The notes under the pieces were generated by a model. The model did not search any database and was not told the origin of the DNA. It saw only the letters and a list, made by a program, of their open reading frames with translations. From assembly GCA_033439765.1 (NCBI GenBank), contig JAULSN010000008.1, forward strand, positions 1,860,001 to 1,924,000: 64,000 nt of DNA. Reading direction: 5' to 3'. The translations under genes and the position numbers were made by a program. This stretch comes from Lasiosphaeria ovina. Lineage: Eukaryota > Ascomycota > Sordariomycetes > Sordariales > Lasiosphaeriaceae. Below, one piece after another: positions 54,729-64,000 of the stretch. Numbering within the stretch: position 1 is the first letter of the stretch; each line of letters opens with the position of its first letter.

Positions 54729-57700
54729 AACATGTTCTACCCGAGAATTCTGGCCGCACCTCGTATGTGGAGCAGATGGATGACGCGCAACGGATCCTTG
54801 AGCACTCGGGTTGGAATAACGACGCTCCTGTCTTTGTGGATAAACTCAAGACGAATAGATAGACAGATTTCTTATCTTTTTTCACCACTCTCTTATTTCT
54901 TTGTTTTGCTCAATCTTGCCTGTTTAGGGGGGACTGGGGAGGGGCGTTGAGACCAGATGGCATTGCTGGGTTTGGGGTTGTCAACTGCATCTCGACTCTC
55001 TATTACTTACAGTCTATATTGTAATACATACAGGCTTTGTAACCACTGGGAAGAATGAGATGTCTCAGCACGCTGTGTAAAGGGGCTACTGACTGTATCT
55101 GTTGATAGAACTATAAATAGGGCTACACTTGACGTTCTAGTTTCGACGAGAGAGCAAGTGTGTTTTTTGTCTCATTCTGTTTGTACCTAGTTCTAGTTCG
55201 GAGAGAAGGTATAGACCCTGACTCCGAGTCGTGATTGCATGCCATGGTCTTCACTGATCTTCACGGCGGTTGGAAATAAATGGGTTGTTTTTTTTCTCCT
55301 GCGCCGGAAGAAAGGGTTCGTACTTGGTGGAACAAGTTGGTAGCCTTTATTGCCTTATACTTTCTCCTTTCATGCACTTTACCATTGCTTTTGTGTTTCG
55401 TGGTTTTTATAACCTATGGCATTGTGTAGGAAAGGAGAATGGTACTTGTCAGGGGTTGTTTGCATTATGTATTGGTACGCGGGCACGTTGCCGAGGTTAC
55501 CTGATGAGGTACTTGATGAAGCTGTTTGTTGATATCAAGGCTGGTGGCAGGGTCATGGCTTGGGGTTGAGAATAATGGGCGCCATTATACAGGGGTCAGT
55601 ATTTTGTTTCGTTTGCTCAAGGAGAGACTTCCACAGTTAGATCCATCACCAGGGTGAAATGCCTTATACCCATCACCACGCACACACTAAAATGAGCTAA
55701 ACAGGGGTTGGTTTGTGCAGAAGAGACTTCTCTCGCCCTGTCCGGCTGGCGCTGTCTCAAAGAGTCAGTCGTGTTCCTATGACGCGCAAGGACAAGAGAA
55801 AATATGACATCCCGTGGGTCTGAATCCATACTTGATTGCTGTCAACTCGCTTTGCGCAGTCCGAGAATCTTTAGGATTACCTATTCTCATCGCCAACTTT
55901 ACCGGTGTGTTTTTCCCCAGTTTCTTTCATTCAAGCCACATACCCAATACTTTGTTTGACACCTCGGTAATTCGGACTTCTCGTGGAGCAATGATCTTAC
56001 CGATCGAGTTACACCGGTATAAAACATTGGGGAAAAGGCGTGGATAATAAACACAATGGGAGGCAACCCGATAATTCCAGTCTCGGGCTCGTGGAAGGAA
56101 GCGGAGAGCGCGTGCAATGGTCCGGCTGCCCCTCTTCTTGCTGACGGTTCTAGACCCTTCAACCATTTGCCTCTTATTATGGATGGAGCAAGACGGCAAG
56201 CAAGGCGCCGAGTCGGGTCCACGCAGGCGGCACGAGCTGGCTGTGGGTTGACGATGGGATCGAGGGAAAGCTACCCCGCTCCAGACAGGAAAGCCGGGCG
56301 AGAGCGGGGCAAAGGGGGTAGAGTAGGCTAATTCCGAGCTAACACCGAGAATGGGCCGCGCAGAACTGAGGTGACAGGCTACGCAAGCTCCGGAGCCAGA
56401 CGCAGGCACTTTGCCCTTCGGCGCCAATGCACACGACCAAGTACCGAGGGGCCATCCTGCTGCACCGGCTTCCCGGCTGCTTTGCTTCTGGCGGGAGGGT
56501 GACGGATAGCTCTGAGATGGCGATGAGCGTGTTTCAATCCATGGTGAGGGGCAGGCAGGAAAAGGAGGGGTTCGGGGTTTCTAAAGTGATGTGGTGCTGC
56601 ACGAATCCAAAATCTTACCAGCCCAATGGGACGACCTCCAACAAAACCAACCAAGCACGTTGACGGGGTCGTTGCCGGCAGGCACGCGCTGGGCAGCTGC
56701 ACTTGATGCTAACGGCTAAACGGGCTTTATTCTGCTGCGCACCGTCGACGTCAGACTGAGGAAGACGAATTGGCCAATAATCGACACAGTCGTGCCAGAG
56801 CTGCAGCCTCTCGAACCGCGGCCGCAGCCAACCCTCACAGGCCCAGTTTCCAATTGGCCCAGCCCACACATGGGAGTTGCTCTCTGCTCTGCCGCTCCTC
56901 CATCGACATGCCCAATTCAGAAAGTTTGATGGTCTCGAGTGTGACAGAGTGCTACTAATAGCCAAGCTAAAGTCCTTGCCCCCATGGAATGGATGATGGA
57001 TCGGATCCCAAGTTAAAAGCCGTTGCGGAGACGAGGCAAGCACTGCGTGAATACAATGCCCGCTTGAACCTCGCTGTTTCCGGACACACACACCATGCCA
57101 CGGTGTGAGGTGCAAGCCGCTCCCATCGAGCAACCACGAGGACATCCAGTTCAGGTTGCTCGAGAGGGGGTTGGCCGGCTTGATGGGCTACTAGACGGCA
57201 AATAGGAGGTCATCGTCCTCGTCCTCGTCCTCGTCCATCTTCACGACAGGCAAGCAGCGAAAACAACAGCGATCTTGTTGGTTGTTATATCCAGGGCGTA
57301 AATACAAATCTGCATCTGCAACTTGACCTTTGTCCTGTCTCCGGCTTACCCTTCGTCGCCTTTCCCGTGACGCTCGCAGTGTCCAAGTGCCCAGTGCCGC
57401 ATCTCGCAGGGGTCGCGCTTTCCATTCTAATATCTCTCTCCTTCCCTAGTGCCTAGAGGTACCTACCATCCCAGATACCCACCCTTGAAGATCCCGCTCC
57501 TGCCCGGCCTGCAAAGTCGTGTTAGTCTAGCGGCTCCGTGTGCTGGTCGCGACGTCCCTCATTCTCATTCTCCGAGCGAGACGCGGGTGGTACCATCCGA
57601 TCCAGACGGGTTATTGCAGCGCAGGCACCCCAAACTGCTCACCTGCCTGCCTACCTTACCTACTTCACATCAGGTATATATATATCTAGCTCCCGCCTGT

Positions 57701-57813
57701 CCTCTCCCCCCTTTCCATCATCCCTCAACAAACAATTCGCCCTCCGATTCTCTCAGTACCGAAACAAAATACCAACACTTCAACTCTCACTCTTACAAAC
57801 CAGACTCGTCAAA
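54729..57813. other. Long intergenic region, sacsin-like / FDH
   Basis: More than 3 kb, the longest gap in the window. The left part is T/A-rich 3' flank. The part from about 57430 to 57813 is the probable FDH promoter and leader, with a TATATATAT stretch at 57675-57685 and CT-rich sequence. Frames of 100-176 codons at 55899-56427 (-) and 56615-57145 (-) have no recognisable domain and no splice support. I searched by eye for tRNA boxes, 5S rRNA and small multi-exon genes and found none. Confidence 0.6.
57213..57236. repeat. (CGTCCT)n short tandem repeat
   Basis: Four units of a hexamer (tcgtcc phase) in the long intergenic region upstream of the FDH gene, preceded by cat. No coding frame supports it. 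Confidence 0.85.
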
Positions 57814-59796
57814 ATGGTACTACTTCTTTCTCGTCCAGCCTCTCTCCTGTCCCCGTCGCTCCTCGCCGTCTCTCGCTCCTCGTCCTGGCGGGCTGCTGTC
57901 CCGGCTGTGCCATTCCGGTCCTTCACGTCGGGCGTGGCGGGCTCGGGCCGGCAGCCCCGGAGAGCGAGGAGCGCGGGCCGCCCTCGGACCGACGTCCTCC
58001 TCCTCCCTCGACTGGGCCCACAAGGCTACACCACAGTTCGGCTGCTAACTACTCAACGTGAAAAGGTCAAAGTACTTGCGGTTCTCTACGACGGCGGCAA
58101 GCATGCCGATGAGGTGAGCCTGATATTTCTTTTCTTCTCTCTGCATACTGCATACTGCCATCCGGTCCCTTTCAACCGGACAATCACAATCACGAAGGGG
58201 CGGGAATCCTGTGTCTGTGGCCGACTACCTCTGCATAGGCCTCTGGGGGCGCGGGCTGAAGTCTGGCTGTGGGTTGGACCCAAAGTATTGTCACAGACGG
58301 CATGGCATGCATGCTGCGAATGCGGGGTTGAGAGAGGTTGTTTGCTGTGCGCCATGGCCATGGTTTGCCCCAGACAACGGGTCGACGGCAGTTACTTGCA
58401 TGACAGGGATTCACCTCTCGAAATCGCTGCTGTGGCAGGGTGGGGAAATGGGGAAAAGGGGCAAAAGGGGGCCCCCGTCTTGGCACCCACGTCCTAACAT
58501 CGTCGCTTCACTGTCGTGATCAGACGCAATACACACGCACGCAATGTTATGCAAGCTAACAGTCTGTAATTTAGGTTCCCGAGCTGCTCGGAACCACACA
58601 GAACGAGCTCGGCATCCGGAAGTGGCTTGAGGACCAGGGCCACACCCTCGTCACCACCTCGGACAAGGAGGGCGAGAACTCGACCTTTGACAAGGAGCTT
58701 GTCGATGCCGAGATCATCATCACAACCCCGTAAGTGGCAGCGGCCTCGGCCGGCAAGCTCGCACCGGCAAGACAGACCCCCCTGTCTTGGGGTGACTTGA
58801 GCGAGAGAACCACTCGACTGACACAGCTCTCCCTACTACAGCTTCCACCCCGGCTACCTCACTGCTGAGCGTCTGGCCAAGGCAAAGAAGCTCAAGCTCG
58901 CCATCACTGCGGGCATTGGCTCCGACCATGTCGACCTGAACGTGGCGAACAAGACCAACGGCGGCATCACTGTCGCCGAGGTCACGGGCTCCAACGTGGT
59001 GTCGGTCGCCGAGCACGTCGTCATGACGATCCTTGTGCTGGTCCGCAACTTCGTCCCCGCGCATGAGCAGATCCAGGAGGGCCGCTGGGACGTGGCCGAG
59101 GCGGCCAAGAACGAGTTCGACCTCGAGGACAAGGTTGTCGGCACCGTGGCCGTCGGCCGCATCGGCGAGCGCGTCCTGCGCCGCCTCAAGGCCTTCGACT
59201 GCAAGGAGCTGCTCTACTACGACTACCAGCCGCTGTCGGCCGAGAAGGAGGCCGAGATTGGCTGCCGCCGCGTCACCGACCTCGAGGAGATGCTCGCCCA
59301 GTGCGACGTCGTCACCATCAACTGCCCGCTCCATGAGAAGACGCGCGGCCTCTTCAACAAGGAGCTCATTTCTAAGATGAAGCCCGGTAAGCTGACAGTC
59401 ACCCCCCCCATTTTGAAGCAACCCTTTCACTAACCATGGATCGAAAAACCAGGCTCTTGGCTCGTCAACACCGCCCGCGGCGCCATCGTCGTCAAGGAGG
59501 ACGTCGCCGACGCCCTCAAGTCGGGCCACCTCCGTGGCTACGGCGGCGACGTCTGGTTCCCCCAGCCCGCGCCCCAGGACCACCCTCTGCGCTACGCCAA
59601 GAACCCCTTCGGCGGCGGCAACGCCATGGTCCCCCACATGTCGGGCACTTCGCTCGACGCCCAGAAGCGCTACGCCTTGGGCACCAAGGCCATCCTCGAG
59701 AGCTACCTCACGGGCAAGCACGACTACCGCCCCGAGGACCTCATCGTCATTGGCGGCGACTATGCCACCAAGGCCTATGGCGAACGCAAGAAGTGA
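57814..59796 (+). CDS. fdh: NAD-dependent formate dehydrogenase, probably mitochondrial form
   Basis: Four exons (57814-58113, 58575-58729, 58842-59386, 59453-59796) encode 447 residues. The enzyme oxidises formate to CO2 with NAD+. The core begins [16 protein letters not shown] at residue about 85 and shows the Rossmann motif [13 protein letters not shown] (251-263), [31 protein letters not shown] with catalytic Arg342, and [12 protein letters not shown] with His395. About 84 extra N-terminal residues are rich in Arg, Ser and Leu and almost free of acids, consistent with a presequence. An alternative splice from ATG|GTACT at 57817 to the AG at 58066 would give a cytosolic form beginning [12 protein letters not shown]. 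Intron 1 as modelled is 461 nt, long for this window. The large opposite-strand open frame is a codon-bias shadow. Confidence 0.95.
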
Positions 59797-60863
59797 GCTA
59801 AGAAGGGAAATGGGAAATTGTAAAAAAAAATATGAAACCAACCCAGAAAAAGGAAGAAAAAGGAAAAGGGGTTTCATGTAACTTTGTGCTCCACTCGTTG
59901 GAGAGATGGTGATCTTCAGGGGTCCGATCTTCTCTGATTCTGTAATGACGATAACGATGAACATGATGTCTGGATTGGAATGGAATTTTGGCAAGGCTGC
60001 AGTATCCCTTGGTATTCGTGCCACATCTCATCTCACCTACCTACCTGAGTTACCTAGCAAGCTAGGTACCTTGGCTCATATAGGTCTCTTATCTTGGGTT
60101 AATCCATTTTTTTATCTTGGAATCTTCATACCAACCAGTAAGGGGGTTACAAGTTCCAAGTGAACGCTAAGAATGTTTGTGAATGTGTAACAAAGCATGC
60201 CCCTATAACGAAGTCTTCCGTTCTCTCATCGCAGTCAAGAAAGTGCTAACTGAATTTACGTTCTAATTAATTGATAGAACCTACGATAGGAACTCGAGAA
60301 GCTCAGTGAAATGGGTTGAAGGTGCCCAATCACCAAAACAGCAGATATTAGAAGGACTTTATCGAACAGCCCCCTCAAACATCAGATCCCAACCAGAGAA
60401 CGCATATACTGGTCCCCATACCCCATTCCTCGATACTTCGTAGGTCATCCAGCGTCTCGCGACATGCGTTGTTATTGTTATCATTATACAAGACTACATG
60501 GGCAAGGCACACTAGCAACCGAGCGGCGTGCCCGCTCGCTGTCTGCATAGCCCTGCCATCCGTTTCGATTCGCCTTTTCGTAGTAGGTGTCTCTGCCTGT
60601 GTGCGCCTGGGGTATTATCGTTTACCGTTATATACAAGTTACAACTCCCCAAACCACCCATTTTTTCCAAGCAAATATGGGATTACCACCCCTTCTCCCC
60701 ACTTCTTCAAAAAAGAAGTTTCCCAAGAAATAGGGGGCGTGGTTCTGAAAACTTCTCCAGTGGTTAACAAAAAAGGCCAGAAAACAAAAAGCAAAAGCCC
60801 ATACCTCCAACAGTAACGCCACTACACGCATCAAGGCGACGGTGGGCTCAGAGAGCTGACATG
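59797..60863. other. Convergent intergenic region, FDH / amino acid permease
   Basis: About 1.07 kb. It holds a strong ACCTACCTACCTGAG...CTAGGTACC cluster at 60038-60070 and AT-rich 3' UTR-like sequence. No gene was recognised. Confidence 0.65.
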
Positions 60864-62786
60864 CTACCTTGCCCGTTTCCAGAATTTCCACCATGGACTC
60901 GGCTCCCCATCATAAACAGGTGCTTCTCGCTTGGAAACTTGATCGCGGCCGTGAATTCGCCAGAAATACACGGGAATGCCGGCCACGACAAAAGCGACGA
61001 CGGTGAGCGTCTGCAGCGGCTGCGCGAACACGGCCCTGCTCAGCAGGAACAGACTGACGCAGCAAAAGATGATAGGCGTGGTAATCCAGGCTCGATAGGG
61101 CCGCTCGAGTGTGGGTTCCTTAACCCGCAGCACTATGAGGCCCAGGACCGTCAAGAAATAGAAAGTGTAGCCGGCCACGCCGTAAAAGGTCAGCAGCGTG
61201 CCGAATTCGCCGACCAAGACGTAGGCCGTAGTGAGGAGGGCATTGAGAACCAGCGCAGGGATTGGCGTGAAGAAGAGCCCCGTGTCCTCGTCGCCCACTA
61301 GGCGGGCAAGTCTCTTGCTGAACCACGACCGCGTGCGCGTTGTCGACATGGAAGGGTCTTGCTCCGTGCCGGTGCCGATGCGTCCGAACAAGGCGGGGAT
61401 GTACCCCTCTTTGCCGGCGACGTAGACGAGCCGGCTGCTGGTGAAGGTGGAGCTGTTGAGGGCGCCAAAGCAGGATGCGCTTACGATGAGAGCGATAACC
61501 AACGCCCCAACCGGACCAAATACCTTTGCGCCAAACAAGACGGCCACCGTGTTGGTCGAGTTGATGGCTTCCAGGGGAAGGACAAGGAAATAAGCAACAT
61601 TGGCTAACAGGTAGCTGATGATAACCAGCGGCATGGCAGTGTGAATCACACGCGGAAGATCCCGACTAGGGTTGCGGAATTCGCCCACGACATAGTTTGT
61701 CTGCAGATAACCGAATGTTAGCGGCCGTTTATGCGGAAGGGGAGATGTCATTCAGGGCCAACCGACATTGTCCCATCCGTCAAAAGCCCAGAGCCCAGCA
61801 TATAATGCCACGGCCCAGGCGGATGCGTCCAGCTTTGTCCCTTCGAACCACTCATGCGTCTTCCAATCCAGGTTCGCCGTGCCTGAGAAGGAATACCCAG
61901 TGGCAGCGACAACAATGCCAATAATTGTAACACCGATCAATGCAACGAATTTCAAAAACATGAGCATGTCATTCAGCCGTGTCCCCAGCCGCGTCGAGAC
62001 GCAGTTCATAAAGGTGACGAGGAACAACCCCACCAGTGCGACCGACTTGTTGATCCATGGATTGATTGTCTCGGCCTCGGCCCCAATGAAAGCCCTCACG
62101 AGGTACTCGCCCATGATGATGGCTATGATTGCGGCGCTGCCGGGCTTCAGGACGAGGACGGCCACCCACGTGAATAGGAAGCCGGACAGCTCTCCGAATA
62201 TCTTGGAGAGATAGACCTGCGCCCCTCCGTTGAGGGGGATGGCGCCCCCGAGCTCTGCGTAACTCGCCGCGCCGGTCCAGGCGAGGATACCCGCCACCAC
62301 CCATATTATGAGCGCCGCGCCAGGCGAGCCGGCATTGGCGTTGACCTGGCTCGGCGATGAGAAAATCCCGGACCCAATGATCAAGCCAACTATTAAAGAC
62401 AAGCCGTTGAGATACGTCAATGTCTTGTGCTTCTCCAACGACCCTCCCCCGAGCCCGCCGTTCGCGTGGGTTGTCGATGTGGATGCGCCGATGGGAGCAT
62501 ATCCAGCGCCCGTGGTGGACGATAACGGGAAGAGGTTTGAAGCGAAGTCGAAGGTGGATGACACTGAAAAAGAGCGGCCATGGTAGCCCGGTCGACCGCC
62601 AGCGGCGGCGGGGTTCGAGCCGTCCAAGGGATCGTCCCGCTCGAGGGAGGCTCGTCGGGACGACGAGATGCTGGGCCTCGAGTCGCTATCGGTGGTAGCA
62701 GCCCCGGGACTGGAGCTCGCCAGAGAGGCGAGCTCTAGCGAGTCGCGCGCATCGGGCTGCAGATTGGAGGAGTAAAGCGGCGGCAT
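60864..62786 (-). CDS. APC-superfamily amino acid permease (LAT/methionine permease-like)
   Basis: Two exons (62786-61767 and 61700-60864) encode 618 residues. Residues 1-115 form a Ser/Gly-rich cytosolic tail; then come about 12 membrane helices, starting TLTYLNGLSLIVGLIIGSGIFSSPS, whose GSGIF unwound-helix motif binds the substrate in APC carriers. Further family blocks are GAIPLNGGAQVYL, LKPGSAAIIAIIMGEY, DGWDNTNYVVGEFRNPSRDLPRVIHTAMPLV and CFGALNSSTFTSSRLVYVAGKEGYIPALF. It most resembles fungal L-type or high-affinity methionine permeases; the substrate is not fixed by sequence. The intron uses the weak donor GTCGGT, chosen because it restores GWDNTNY. The frame is open upstream to 62993, so a 69-residue longer N-terminus is possible. 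Confidence 0.93.
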
Positions 62787-64000
62787 CGGATCTTTAGGGG
62801 GCCCAGTGGGCGAGTTGCGCCGCCGTCGCGAGGCTCGAGATGATGAAGATGGGACTACTTGTGTTGTTACGCCCCAGATGCCCGCGGTGAGATAGAAACC
62901 ATTTCGGTGGTTACCAATAGAGCCAAGGGAGAAGGCGGTCCTCTCTCTCGGAGCCGGGCGAAGACAAAAATAAAGGCACGAGCCCAACGACACGGTTTCT
63001 CTTCGTTGGTCGGATTTGAAGACCCAGTTGCGGGAGGGGGCCCAGAAGTCGGTCGTTCCACAAGTCCCGTCCAGACGACACTGACGTCTCGCTCCGTGTA
63101 TTGATTAGTATTTGTGTATTTCGAAAATGTCGACAAGACGGCTTCCAAACGAAGAATCGGGGAAAAAAAAAAAGCACTAAAACCTGCGCGGCGAGGGTGA
63201 AGCGAAGTATGACGATTATTTTTGGGGATTGATTTTTTTATAAAAAAATTCAACAGATTGCCGGTGAGAGAACGACCCAAGACTTCTGGGCCGGTGCGGG
63301 AGGCGACACAAAAGATCAAGGGCCAAGACAAACCCCAGTCCGAGCCTGTGCGGCGGCGGGGCCCCACATGGGGTGTCTTGGCAGATCAGATTTATGCGAT
63401 GAGATTGGTGACCTTTCACCCCTTTTGGCAGCCCTTTGTTTCCCAGAGTTCTCCAAAGCTTCCAGGTCGTCAATGCCTTCCCGTTCATCTATCTCGACTT
63501 CGTTTCGCACGTGCAGTTCTTTGAGCTCGAACCCCTTGCTCCACGGGAAGAAGCAGCCAGTGCGTATTGCTACTTTGGTATGCGGACTTGCACAGGGCAG
63601 GCATGAAGGATCAAGGGTTTAAACAGAGAGGGTTAGGGTTTGAGGGGAAAAAAGAGCTTCCATCCCGACACCTGTATCTAAAACTCCGAAGTTCTAGACT
63701 TCTGTTCCAACACATGCACGCCATTGTACAACATAATAATATTGGGGCGATTGCTGCGTGGCATTGTTTGTGTTATTTTTCAACTCGTGTGACACTTGGT
63801 ATACACCAGACCCTAGGTGTAGATTGATCCAGCGGGGACCATTGATGATTACGTAGAATATTTGGGCCATTCTATTCGTTGCAGGGAAGTTTCCACCGCG
63901 TGAGCTCCTGCAGCGCAGAAGCACAGCAGCTTTACAAGCTCCAGCTCTCACCACCAGCCCAGCATGAACAAACAACACTGAAGGGTTCGGCCTGGTTTTC
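62787..64000. other. Upstream region of the permease gene to window end
   Basis: About 1.2 kb. It contains the permease leader, T/A-rich patches at 63220-63250, and a telomere-like ggttagggtt at 63631-63640. Open frames up to 100 codons show no recognisable protein; the next gene lies beyond the window. Confidence 0.6.

Noticed and set aside
56615..57145. 176-codon minus-strand frame in the long gap
   Set aside because: Trp/Arg/Ser-rich composition without domains, no splice or promoter support; kept only as part of the unexplained gap.
58720..60024. 434-codon open frame on the minus strand over formate dehydrogenase
   Set aside because: It is exactly antisense to conserved exons and introns of FDH and has a composition (Val/Leu/Asp/Gly rich) expected from the reversed codon bias; no domain is recognisable.

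Overview
The window is nuclear DNA from a filamentous ascomycete, most likely a Sordariomycete and plausibly a member of the Sordariales. The evidence is moderate GC content, genes with one to nine short introns (mostly 50-130 nt) with GT..CTRAY..AG signals, single-gene transcription units on both strands, and close protein resemblance to Neurospora/Chaetomium-type orthologues (trimethyllysine dioxygenase, calcineurin A, formate dehydrogenase, septin Cdc12). Almost everything is conserved core genome. I see no secondary-metabolite cluster, provirus, CRISPR array or tRNA.

Layout from left to right: questin-oxidase family protein (+), PWP2 (-), septin CDC12 (+), mitochondrial PDK/BCKDK-type kinase (-), USP7/UBP15 deubiquitinase (+), TIM22 (+), PRP45/SNW1 (-), p24 cargo receptor (-), PhoD-like phosphatase (+), trimethyllysine dioxygenase (+), short-chain dehydrogenase (+), calcineurin A (+), cyclase-family protein (-), ribosomal protein uL15/RPL28 (-), proteasome chaperone PAC3 (-), class II aldolase (+), DEAH helicase DHR1/ECM16 (+), Mediator MED6 (-), MMTAG2-like protein (+), a giant sacsin/DUF3684-type ATPase (+), NAD formate dehydrogenase (+) and an APC/LAT amino acid permease (-). 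Exons were placed by reading frame, splice consensus and family homology. In every model the exon lengths sum to a multiple of three.

Functional themes are ribosome biogenesis (PWP2 and DHR1 both act in the U3 processome; RPL28), mitochondrial function (TIM22, PDK-type kinase, FDH with a presequence), ubiquitin/proteasome (USP7, PAC3), RNA processing and transcription (PRP45, MED6), signalling and morphogenesis (calcineurin, septin) and small-molecule metabolism (FBA, TMLH, FDH, SDR, permease). The genes do not form operons.

Noteworthy points: a small MITE-like inverted-repeat element in three diverged copies (about 29.4, 41.2 and 45.4 kb); a HELAHN metallopeptidase-like motif at the C-terminus of the Hsp90-fold giant protein; a ribosomal protein gene in eight tiny exons whose first exon is only the start codon; a 12-nt microexon; two GC-AG introns; an SLW instead of SNW signature in PRP45; and several introns whose retention would give an altered but still open protein.
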